This document shows, in pieces, positions 11,546 to 21,974 of a stretch of DNA of 64,000 nucleotides. Position 1 is the first letter of the stretch, and the number at the start of each line of letters is the position of its first letter. The position numbers were made by a program, and so were the translations under genes. Below the pieces are notes generated by a model. That model was not told the origin of the DNA. It made no database searches and worked only from the letters and a program-made list of their open reading frames with translations. Source of the stretch: Strongyloides papillosus (Eukaryota > Nematoda > Chromadorea > Rhabditida > Strongyloididae); NCBI GenBank assembly GCA_005656395.1, contig SRSI01000079.1, positions 248,001 to 312,000 of the forward strand, in the 5' to 3' direction.

Positions 11546-12986
11546 CACACAATCTACTTACCCTGGTTCAATATTTCTAAAATAGTAAAAAATTAGCACA
11601 TTAATAGTACATTATACTTAAAGAAAATAAAAATTAAGCAATTAAAATTTTAAAGATTTAAAAAATTCTAAAATTATTTTATTAATAAATTAGTTCAATT
11701 AAGATATCGTTGGTATTAGATTTTTAGTTTATATTAAATTTTAATAATTCTTAAAATTTTAATCAACTAAGAACTCCTGATTTATCTAAACTATTACTAT
11801 ACCTACATACCAATCTGATCTATTGTATTAAAAGTTCAGTCTATCAATTTAACTAACTCGACTAAAAAGTTATACAACGAAAACAACTAAACTAGCAATT
11901 GTTTATTTGGGTTAATGTTTTAAAAGTTTGTTACTTTAGGTATTTAAAACATATTAGAAAATTGAAAAAATAATAAATTGAAATATTAATAAATTAAAAT
12001 GTTGATTTAATTATTACTATTAATTCTGCTTCGTTGAGAATTCTGGGAGTACTAAAATCCGGATTTTAAAATGACAAAAGATAAAAAATACTTTAAAAAA
12101 AATATAATAATCCAGATTATAATTATTTTAATCAGAAAATAACTAAACAAATATTATATATGTGTAGTGTTTATTAAAGATCAAAATATTTGGATTTTAT
12201 TCTTAATTACTGTTGAAAATTACAGTAAACTTAAGGTAATTGATGAAGTAAAAATAGTATTTATTTTAAATAATAATAAGATTTTTGCTATTTCTATTAT
12301 TTTATATTTGAAAAAGAATACAGTGCATACATAAACATTTAATATTATAAATTTTTTTCTAATATTTGTCAATTATTTTTTGATTAAATTAATTTTAATT
12401 TGGTATATTAAGTTTCATCTGAAATAGTTTTTATCTTTTGCCATTTGAATATCCGGATTTTAGTACTTCAGAAGCTTCAACGAAGCAGAATTAATAGTAA
12501 TAATTGAATCGACATTTTAATTTCTTAGTATTTCAATTTATTAATTTTTCAATTTTCTAATATGTTTTAAATACCCAAAGTAACAAACTTTTAAAACATT
12601 AACCCAAATAAACAATTGCTAGTTTAGTTATTTTCGTTGTATAACTTTTTAGTCGAGTTAGTTATATTGATAGACTGAAATTTTAATACAATAGATCAAA
12701 TTGGTATGCAAGTATACTGATAGTTTAGATAAATCAGGAGTATTAATTAATTAAAATTTTAAGGACTATCAGTATTTTATAAAAAACAAATTATTCAGTT
12801 AAAATAAAAATTCAATACTAATAATACTTTTAATCCCTCAATTTACTAATAAAATAATTTTAGAATTTTTCAAATCCTTCAAATTTCGATTGCATAATTT
12901 TTTATTCCCTTAAATATATTGTATTATTAATGTGCTAATTTTCTTACTATTTTAGATATATTGAACCAGGGTAAGTAGATTGTGTG
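11546..12986. mobile_element. Inverted-repeat element (1.44 kb) inside the LINE, TA target duplication
   Basis: Arms of about 530 bp (11546 to ~12075 and ~12446 to 12986) are inverted copies; both ends start CACACAATCTACTTACCCTGG when read inward. TA occurs at 11544-11545 and 12987-12988. The ~370-bp centre has no open frame. A TA duplication suggests mobilisation by a Tc1/mariner-type transposase (inference). It splits the LINE reverse transcriptase just after its YADD motif. Confidence 0.88.
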
Positions 12987-12988
12987 TA

Positions 12989-13394
12989 TATCTGACGTAA
13001 CTTGAACTATCATGTTTAACAAATCCTGTAGATCACAAATGGATCTTGATAATAGTACAATGTCATCTGCATATGCTAAGTACCATATTTTCTTTCCTAA
13101 CCAAGAAATACCTTTATTCGAAGCATCTTCATCGATTAAAGATATACAGTACTGCAGGCATAGAATAAATAATTTAGGGGATAATACATCTCCTTGTCTG
13201 ACTCCCGAATTCTGTTCAACTTCTTCTGTTTTCCCGTAAATTTCAATTAGAAGAGAAGAGTTAGAATACACATCAGCAAGAACTTTTATATATTGTGCAG
13301 GGAAGTTATAGAAATTTAGTATATGAAATAGACTTTTCCTACATAAAAGGTCGAAAGCTTTTTTAAAGTCGATGAAGCACATATACAATGGAAT
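12989..13394 (-). pseudogene. LINE ORF, central reverse transcriptase with YADD
   Basis: It carries FIDFKKAFD (first catalytic aspartate), SGVRQGDVLSP and YADDIVLLS, the conserved RT palm motifs. One in-frame TAA at 13395-13397 separates it from the upstream segment, in the same frame, so one base change is enough to explain the break. The apparent extension past position 12989 reads into the inserted inverted-repeat element and is not LINE sequence. Confidence 0.85.
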
Positions 13395-15191
13395 TTATTT
13401 GAACTCTCTACATCTTTCCAGCTCTAATTGCAATGCTAAAATCAAATCACAGCAACTTGAATTACGCACAAAACCTCCTTGAGAAGTGTCAATTATTTCA
13501 TCAAATCTTTTTTCTAGTCGTTTGAAGATCATTAAACTGTACAATTTATAGAGATTTGATAGAAGAGAAATTGGTCTATAATTTCCTAAACATTTAACGT
13601 CACCACTCTTAAATAATTGAACCAGTTTACTTTTCTTAAAAGCAGAGGGGTGCTTTGCTTCGTCAAGATACTTATTTAGGCGGACTAGTAGGTGAGGAAT
13701 AAGAATATCTTGCACAGGTTTTATATGGTAGTCCATTATCCCATCAACACCAGAAGCTTTTCCTGGCTTCATTTTCCATAATGCAAACTCTATTTCCGAT
13801 CTAATGAAAGGTTCTACCGAATCATTGTTAACGAAGATTTCGGGTATAACGTAATTGGTGGATCTTTCAGAGTATAAGTCCTTATAAAATTCAGCAACTC
13901 TATTCCTGATATCTTTTGGTGAACATAATACACTTCCTTTATTATCATATATCTGACTAATAACTTTCTTTTTCATGATAGTTTTAATGTAGGCACGTCT
14001 AGTAGAAGTATTAGCTAGAACAGCAGATTTAATGATTTCTTCCCTTCTTAGTATTAAATCTTTTTTAATGTTTTGACGAATCAGTTTATTCAAAATGTTA
14101 AGTTCTACTACTACACTCCTAGTAATATGCCTAGATTTCAGTAGTGATTTTTTCTTAAAGAGAGACAGCACATTCTCGGAGAAGAGAGATGGTATCTTAG
14201 GTTCTAATTGTAGACATTTACAATATGATTCAGTTAGTTTTTTACAAAGAGTTTCATAATCTTTGTCAATATCACAACTTTTGTAGGACCAATCTATATA
14301 TTGAATTGTACCTCTATATTTATCAACGTCTAATTTTTTCCTATTAAACGAGAAAGCATTTTTCTTATATTTATATGAATTTTGGGTAGATAACCAGTCA
14401 TCTTTTAGTTCAATATATATAGGGCGGTGGTCAGAAGTATTTAAAAATTGAGTCTTAGACCAAACTTCGCAATTTCTAAGCAGTCTTTTATCAGAGATAA
14501 AGAAGAAGTCAATCTCAGCTCTATGGTTTGAGATCTCAATTCTATCTAAAACATCTTTATTTGTACTTAGAGCATAAGGGCTTTCCCAAGTCCATCTTCT
14601 ACCTCTCCTTTTCCTGTATAGAGAATTAGCACAGACGAGCTTACTAGAGTTAACCCAAGTATCCAGTAAATCACCCCTATGATTACCTTCGGAATGATAA
14701 TAAAAAGGGTATTTTTTATAGACTTTACATATTGGTAAATGACAATTCATATCAGCACCGAGGAATAGATAATCATAGCTATATGTTTGTATCGCTTTAG
14801 AAAGGTCGTCAAGAAAAGATAAGTATATACTATCTTCATAACTTGTCGTTGGAGCATAATCACCTATACATAGAATCATTTTATTATTGATATTTAACCT
14901 CATAACTGCAATTCTGAAGTTGATGATAACCAAGTCTGAAATATATTTTTCTAATTCAGATTTAATTAGGAAACCAATTCCGCCTATAGGAGCACCTGAG
15001 GATTGATGATATGCTTCACCTAGAAATAGTGAATACCCATTATGCCATCGGAAACTCTCGAAAGTTTTTCTCCTTGTTTCTGCAACCATACAAATGTCTA
15101 CATTTAACTTTTGTAATTGTGATGACAATAGCTCTATCGACGCGTCACTGACTAGTGATCTGGTGTTCAGAAAACAAAGTTTCTTAATCAT
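13395..15191 (-). pseudogene. LINE ORF, endonuclease and N-terminal reverse transcriptase
   Basis: 598 codons. Residues ~1-270 are an apurinic-type endonuclease: it opens CFLNTRSL, has a VAETRR motif, GADMNCH and finally SDHRPI, the conserved catalytic histidine region. After a linker the RT begins with the GKASGVDGI and NYRPISLLS motifs. APE-type endonucleases nick target DNA to prime reverse transcription (family knowledge). It ends at the premature TAA. The full protein would be about 980 residues, usual for RTE-type elements. Confidence 0.86.
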
Positions 15192-15414
15192 TTTAAGGCA
15201 GAAATCTGTTACGAAATTTTCTAATATTTTATGTAAGTATATATTAGGATTGTGTTAATAGAAATTGTACAGAAAAGGTACCGTAGCTAGAATAGTAACT
15301 CCGATTAGCAGTCCAGGAGCACGAAAACTCCAAAAACGATGACAAATATTAAGAGAGAAATATAAAAACCACCTCTCTCTAGCATGCGTTAAAAGAGAAT
15401 CACAATGAAATAAT

Positions 15415-15495
15415 ATAATGAAAATATGCTATTTATATTTAATAAATCATCAAAATTCTTTTCGTTATAAGATAGTTTAACTCTATCATGTTACT
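15415..15495 (-). repeat. 3' LTR, inner part
   Basis: Matches the right part of the LTR at 20721-20889, through GATAGTTTAACTCTATCATG to ACT at 15495. Separated from its other half (10666-10793) by the LINE. Confidence 0.84.
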
Positions 15496-15553
15496 TCACT
15501 CTACTTAGAGAATCTTTAACGTTAAAAGAATTTATCCATGTGACGATTATACC

Positions 15554-16618
15554 TCAATTATCAGAAGGAAGAATCTTTAGACTTTTAATATGACACTTAA
15601 TTTTTTTACCATTCATATCGGTAATAATTACATGATTAGAAGAAATCTCGTGAACCTTATACGGACCCTTATAGTGAGATGATAACTTAGCTTTCCTGGG
15701 ATTGCTATCTTTCAAATATACTGATTGTCCAACTTTTATCTTAGATGAGTCATTTTTATTAACGTTAACTCTTTCTCTATGTCTAAACCTTTCAGCCTGT
15801 TGATGTTCTTGTACTATATCTAATGCTAACTTAGAACTTTGAAATATTGGATCAGTCTTTGAAAATTCATAAGGTGAATACCTTTGTAAAAACAGGTCTA
15901 GGTAATTTCGTCCCTTTCTGGAAAACATAATCTGGAACGGCGTAACTTCACACTTGAGAATTGGAGTTGTATTTAGTTGGTACGTGACTTCAGGAAGAAG
16001 ATCACTCCAGTAGACTTTGGTCCTTGACATTTTATAGTCAATTAGTTTCTTCGATAAAATTGACTGCATATCACGAAGGTTTCGTTCTACAAGACAGTTG
16101 GAGCGGCTGTATTTGGTTGTTGATGTCGATGTTTGAATTCTCCAACTATTACAATACTCTAACAGTTCTTTACCAAGATTACCACGTGCGTTATCTCTGT
16201 GGAGCTTTTCTGGTCTTCCAAACTTTGTGAACATCTTGTGCAATTTCTTCAGTAACTCTTGTGTGCCTGTAGTACGCATTGGAAAACTCCAAATAAATGT
16301 TGACGCATTGCATATTACAACCAAAATATATTTTCTACCTTTTGTGTCAGCTTCTATTTCTCCGAGATAGTCGAAACTCAATGCAGTATATACTTCATCC
16401 ATCTTTACAGGTTTTAACTTTTGATTATCAGATTTTAAGGCAATGTTTCTTTGGAGACATGTTGAACATTTTCTCAAATAATCTAATAATTTTTTTGTTT
16501 TTGACGGAATAAAAATCTCTTTTAACATTATACGCATTTTATCGTATGAAGAATGATTGGCTTTCTTATAGAGCATGTCGAATATTATTTCTTCAAGTGA
16601 AATAGGAATATAAATCAT
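15554..16618 (-). pseudogene. LTR retrotransposon integrase
   Basis: 354 codons in one frame. A zinc-binding part (ANHSSYDKM ... CSTCLQ) is followed by the DDE core: FDYLGEIE (first D), LHRDNARG (second D) and SNCLVERNLRDMQ (catalytic E), then a basic C-terminal region. The frame is open upstream to about 16770, where a TGA interrupts it; a TAA at 16808 separates it from the polymerase in the same frame. It inserts element DNA in intact relatives; here it is part of a broken polyprotein. Confidence 0.85.
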
Positions 16619-16807
16619 TGACTTACTATCACTGTCTAATTCATCTTTTACTTTATAAATATCATTCTCTCTAAAAAATTGAAAATTTCGCCACTTATCT
16701 TCATTTTTCTTTACATCTTCTAAGAATACATCATTCTCTAATGCTATTTCTAAGTTAATATTATCTCAATTTATCGTTGGTGTTTCATTATTAATTGTCA
16801 TGTTTAT

Positions 16808-18991
16808 TTATGTTTCTTTACCCTTATCAGTTAAGATATATACAAATTCTTCCAAAACTGTTTTCATTAAATGTGAATCTAAATTCGGAACAATATCTTC
16901 CAATTTTTCACTAGTAATAAGAGGTAACCAAATATACTCTTCTGACCCCATCAATTGAGTGCGAATTTTAATAATTTTTGACTTATCACGACGTATTAAT
17001 AAATTACCAAGTTTTTTATTCAATAACAACTGCTGTATCTTACAATTGTCATCTTGGAAATTGAGGAAATCATTTGATTTAAGATATCTATTTAATCTAA
17101 GCAACATCTGAGTCATAGGATCAACGGTGCTTTTATTGGATTGTATATTTAAATTCTTAAAATCACAAGGTATCGCTGATGTAACATCTGGTAGTTTTTG
17201 CAAGCGTGAGAGATAGTCAGGAAAATGATTCTTTGGACCTTCAATATAATATAATGTGAAGTTATATGATTCTTGTTCGGTAAGTATTTCAACAAATTTA
17301 GGTATTGAAGAAGATACACGTAATGATACTAAAGGTTTATGATCTGAGAAAACACTAAATTCTATATTGTATAATATATATGACCAATATCTCAGACAAT
17401 GTAAAATTGAATAAATTTCTGTAAATGTAGGACAACGTTTTCTTTTAACAGATGGTAATGTTTTACTGTAGAAAGACAACGGAACTAACACTTCATCTCT
17501 ATGTTTACCAATTTTCAGATCATGTCCATCTAAGATATGTTGGGGAACTCTTTGACATAACATACCTCCAATACCATATGATGATGCATCACAATGAACT
17601 TCAATAGGATAACCGGGTATATATAAATGCAAACCAGTATTCTCTTTTAATTCATTTATGATATTATTATAATGTTTCCATATAGAAGTAGGCATATTTA
17701 GTTTTTTATGTTTCAAGTTTCGATCAGTGGACGTATATTTATAGAGTTCAGTTATATCAACGTGAATTTTTCTAAAGCACTCTCTATAAAACTGTATACT
17801 CTGAAGGAAGGATAATAATTGAGAAGGTGTTTCAGGCTTATTCTTCTGAAGTAGCTTGGTAATGTGTGATTGTTCTATTTTCCTAGTATTCTGAGTAATA
17901 TGATTACCAAGGAAGATAGTTTCAGTAGCTAGTAATTGTGATTTATCAGGGGATAACTTTAGACCATATTTAATTGTTGTTTGTAATAAGCATTCTAAAG
18001 CTTCAATATGATCTTGACGATTGGTATGTGTTACCACAATGATATCATCTACATAAATATAAATTTTAGAATGTGTAAAGTTATTAATGGTAGAATATAT
18101 GTCTTGCATTACTGATACAAATAAAATAGAACTATTCTTAGAACCTTGTATTAATGTATTGTAATAAAAGTAATGTTCGCCAATTTTAATGCCATAATAA
18201 CGTTTTTCATCACTATTTATCTTAATTTGGAAAAATCCTTGGATCAAGTCAAACTTTGAAATGTACTTAAAGCACTGTAATGAACTTAATAAATTATTTG
18301 CTGTCGATATCTGGGACACCATTTTTTCAGTGATAGAGTTGACTCGTCTCAAGTCTGCAATAAATCTTTGTTTACCATTAGGTTTACGAATTAAGATTAC
18401 AGGATGAATCACATCTCCCATACCACGAGATAAAACATTACTTTGTACAAGCTTTTCTGCAAGTGCAAGAGCTTCAGATTGCATATGTAACGGGCATTCG
18501 TAATAAGGATTTTTCTTATTAATCTTGTCTATCGGTAAATAAGTTTGTTTTTTTGCAAAGATTTGGCAATTTCCTAAGTCAAAATCATCGGTTGAAAATG
18601 CTAAATTATATTTATCGAATAACATATTGATAATTGGTGTGGTTAATTCAGAATTGTTATTTAAAACAGTGAAGTGACATTGAGGTATTGTATTGGGGGC
18701 TTTACATAATTGACCAAAACTTAAATTTAAGCAAAAATTTGATACACGTAAAACATTAGAACCTAATATCACATCATATTGTAAATCAAGACCAACATAA
18801 AGACTATTCAACTTTATTACTGAATCATTAACAATTACCATAAAGTTATTAACAATTTTAATAAGTCGAGCTGGGCCTCCATCAGTCATAACTTCACGAG
18901 TCTTTTTATTAATTGTTGTCAAAGGTGTATTCAATAATTTATTGTAAGTAGATTTATTGATAATGCAGATATTCGATCCACTATCAATCAT
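16808..18991 (-). pseudogene. LTR retrotransposon protease, reverse transcriptase, RNase H
   Basis: 727 codons. The aspartic protease motif MIDSGSN is at the start (the frame is open a little further, to about 19058). RT motifs are RKPNGKQRFIADLRRVN, FDLIQGFFQI and YVDDIIVV with the catalytic YVDD. RNase H motifs are HCDASSYGIGG, FTEIYSI and SDHKPL. A TAA at 16808 ends it in frame with the integrase. All catalytic motifs are present, so decay of this copy is recent or the breaks are few. Confidence 0.87.
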
Positions 18992-19053
18992 TGCTGTTAA
19001 TTGAATATTGTTAATATAAATTGTATAAAAATAAAAATCTCCGACAGTTGGGG

Positions 19054-20208
19054 CTAATTGTCAATCTTGACCATCAGTTTCTGAAGAAGAAGATGAAATA
19101 AATTTATTTTCTTTATCACTATTGCATTCATCATTATCATCATTACCAGAAGCATAATTGGCAGCAGGACGTTTATTGTTTTTATTGTTGCGAAAACCAT
19201 GTTGTTTATTTTTTGCATTATAAGAATTCGATACTTGATCATTACTAATATTATTTGTAGCCTGCCAAACTTTATTATTACCATCAGAACCAAATTTAAT
19301 ATTAGATCTATCATTCTTACTAAAGTTTGAACCAGGTTTTTTTTATCACTTTTAACGTTTGTATTCGAAAAATGTCTATTGATATTTTTACCATTAGAAG
19401 AATGGGATGTTTGATGAAGTTGTTTTGTATAGCATATCAGATTCTGTATGGTATTTGATTGAAATCTCACAAGTAATAATTTGATATTTTCATTGGCTAT
19501 ACTGGCTCCTAATAACTCTGCCACTTTTCGTAAACGTTGTTGTTCACTCATATGTGTATAAGCAATCTTGACCAGTTTCAATGACTTCTTAGCAAAACGT
19601 TCAATGTCTTGATGATGAGTAATTTTCTTGTTCTTTTTCATAAGCTTAATTTCTATTTCAGCATTTTGAACAGAGACTTCATTATTAAAAGTATTTAATA
19701 AAAATTCTTTCAAGTTGACATAAGTTTTCATCATTTTAAATTCGCGTATATGATCTTCATATAGTTTAAAATCAATTTTTAACATTAGAATAAAATGTTT
19801 GTCAGGATCTTCAGATATTCCAAAATGATTGAAGTACATTTCAAGTATTGAAATCCATCCATTAATGTTCTCTCCACAAAATGGTTTTATTATCTTTTCA
19901 ATTTGATAAGTTTTTGACAAGCGATTATCATTCATACTAATACCATAAAGTTGAAGTTGAGATTGAAGATGAGATGAGAGATTTTGTTTGGTTGGATATC
20001 CACAATTACTTTGTATATCTTGATTATATGATTGTTCACTACTGTTATCACTAATTAATTGGTTGTCATATCTAAGAGAATCAGCAGATTGAATCATTTC
20101 ATGCTTTTGAACTATGGTATCACTGAGTAATACAGTATTGATTTGATGTACCTGTGACATAAGAGATTGCACATTTTTTGTCAACTCTGTCATCATTGTT
20201 GTCATCAT
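19054..20208 (-). pseudogene. LTR retrotransposon gag, main part, frameshifted near its end
   Basis: This is the capsid-like region (about the first 280 codons: amphipathic, followed by an N/S/K-rich tail). At a run of eight A on the coding strand (about 19335-19343) the annotated frame turns into low-complexity hydrophobic sequence. The alternative frame continues with N-, S- and D-rich sequence and is the same frame as the protease, separated from it by a single TGA near 19058. The end given here is therefore an artefact of a one-base indel. An in-frame TAG (20221-20223) separates it from more gag upstream. Confidence 0.75.
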
Positions 20209-20220
20209 TTTTTGATTTTG

Positions 20221-20720
20221 CTAAAATTCACAACGTAGTTGAGAAATTTGAATATCATAGTTGATAGAATCCTTTAAAACATTAGAAGCAGAAACCATTT
20301 TTGAACTAACAGTCTTCTTTGTTTGGACACCAGATTTAGCACTCTTAGGTGGTCTACCAACTTTTCTTTTTTGTTGTACAATTATCGTTTGTGGCGATTT
20401 AACGAATTGGTTGTTCTTTGACATAATGGGGGTAACGTTTCCACTAGCGGGTGAACCATTTTTTCCGGTTGAAGAATTGTCATTAAAATTACCAAAGGCA
20501 GGTTAGTACTGTTCTCCATAGGGTTTAGCTTTCTTCTTCCGTCAGGAGTAACATTGGCATAAGCTGAGTCATGAATAAGATTTGAAGTATTCTCCTTGGG
20601 CATCATTTGTGTGCTCTCTTCGGGAGGAACTTTGGTACCATTAGATTTATTATAAATTTTTAAATATAGACGGAGGGCTCCAATAACAATTTTTTTATGT
20701 CTATATTTATTAAAATAATT
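20221..20720 (-). pseudogene. LTR retrotransposon gag, N-terminal part, two frames
   Basis: Two overlapping open stretches (down to 20382 in one frame, 20424-20221 in another) join into one protein if a one-base shift near 20500 is assumed. The downstream part has KRKVGRPPKSAKSG, an AT-hook-like GRP core in basic sequence (about 20340-20372). The coding stretch starts close to the inner edge of the 5' LTR. No standard ATG is obvious at its beginning. Confidence 0.6.
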
Positions 20721-20889
20721 AGTGGCCACTAATTAATATAATCTTTTACCTTTCTTAATTAACAGGCAAACGAGATACAATATGACAATAAAATTACAAT
20801 GAAATAATATAGTGAAAATATGCTATTTATATTTAATAAATCATCAAAATTCTTTTCGTTATAAGATAGTTTAACTCTATCATGTTACT
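20721..20889 (-). repeat. 5' LTR
   Basis: 169 bp, AGT...ACT ends, matching the split 3' LTR. It lacks about 40 bp near its start, and the deletion junction lies beside a perfect 18-bp palindrome AATTAGTGGCCACTAATT at 20717-20734. Confidence 0.83.
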
Positions 20890-21489
20890 CGTTCAATAGA
20901 TACACTCTCTTAAGTGAGATTAATCTAAAAATTTGTGATCCTCTAAAATCCCTCGAAAATTATTTTATTAGCCTCAAATTTCACAAATACGTGTAGTCTT
21001 TTATGCTTATTACGTACAAACAGAAAAAATTGACAATCGATGCAGCAATCGCGAAAATTGAAGCATTCTACGAAACGTTATTTTTTACCCCAAATTTTGA
21101 AGATTCAAGATGATGCATCTGTTCTGGAAAAAAATCGAGAAAAATAAAAAGAGTATCCCGAATTTTTCCATTTCCCACATTTAAAGAATAATTCCAAGAA
21201 ATTTGAACAACACTGAGTATATGGAGAATAATCGCAAAATGTTTTTTTCTAAGAAAATTTTCTTTTTTTTCAAAATAATATGTCAGACACAATCAAAAAA
21301 TTTAATTTCTAAATGTACTCACTTTCATATTTAATGCGACTTAAAGGTACATCAAATATTATGTTTCATACTAATTTTAAATCTGCTGGGGAGAAAATTG
21401 TTATCTTTCTTTTGGCTACACACAAACTTAAACATGTCGTTTGACCGAAAATGCTCAGAATGCTACAAAACGTAGATGGTGTTAAAACA
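20890..21489. other. Intergenic, nothing recognised
   Basis: No gene or repeat family is supported here. Open stretches are short and AT-biased. Confidence 0.35.
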
Positions 21490-21974
21490 ACCGACCATCC
21501 AAAATGGAATAGACACAAGCTACATTCTACCTCACTTTACATCTACATTCTAGTTCATTTTGTAGCCTATAGTCGTATCCTTTTTGCATATATATTTTTA
21601 GCTCGTTTTGTGTATACATTCTACTTCGTTTTGCGAATCCATTCTACCTCGTTTTGTATATGCAAAATCAAATTGAATGTAGTCTATGGTTTATCTATAT
21701 TAAATATCTTTAGAACTGCATGTTTTTTTAGTAATTTACACTCTTTTAGAAAGTTTTATCAATATTTATTTGTTTATCTGTCCATTTTATATTATTTTAT
21801 ACACTTATTAATATCTCAACAAAAATTTGAAAGTTGATATAAAAAGGTAATAAAAGATATAGATCATAAGAGGAGAAATAACGACATTTGTTTTAAATAA
21901 CACATACTTATATTTATTTTTATATTATTACATTTACTTTACAACAATAAAAATTATTTTAATAGTCTTATAGA

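Larger units (their letters stand above)
10794..15401 (-). mobile_element. Full-length RTE-like LINE inserted in the LTR
   Basis: Flanked by 13-bp direct repeats ACAATGAAATAAT (10781-10793, 15402-15414). The 5' end (at 15401) keeps about 210 bp of leader before the ATG at 15191. The 3' end has only about 15 nt after the stop and finishes in TTAAAAT-type short tandem repeats. A very short 3' UTR with such a tail and a single endonuclease-reverse transcriptase frame fit the RTE clade. It is interrupted by an inverted-repeat element at 11546-12986. Without that insertion the LINE is about 3.2 kb. Confidence 0.86.
10666..20889 (-). mobile_element. Degenerate Ty3-type LTR retrotransposon, interrupted by a LINE
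   Basis: Two copies of a short LTR frame the element: 20721-20889 (5' LTR) and 10666-10793 plus 15415-15495 (3' LTR, split by the LINE). Between them, on the minus strand, lie gag (20729 to ~19060), protease, reverse transcriptase and RNase H (to 16808), and integrase (to 15554). The order PR-RT-RH-IN fits the Ty3/gypsy group. LTR ends are AGT...ACT. No matching target duplication was found at the outer ends. The coding region carries several stops and frameshifts, so this copy cannot make its full products. Confidence 0.88.

Noticed and set aside
13012..13239. Plus-strand open frame of 75 codons
   Set aside because: It is the antisense of the LINE reverse transcriptase region.
16024..16512. 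Two plus-strand open frames opposite the integrase
   Set aside because: Antisense shadows of the integrase frame; no independent evidence.
20261..20506. Plus-strand open frame of 81 codons opposite gag
   Set aside because: Antisense of the gag region; composition follows from the gag codons.
21451..21837. 128-codon plus-strand open frame
   Set aside because: It runs through the short CATTCTAC...TTTTG repeats of an inverted flank; the hydrophobic, F/Y-rich composition is that of AT-rich repeat DNA.
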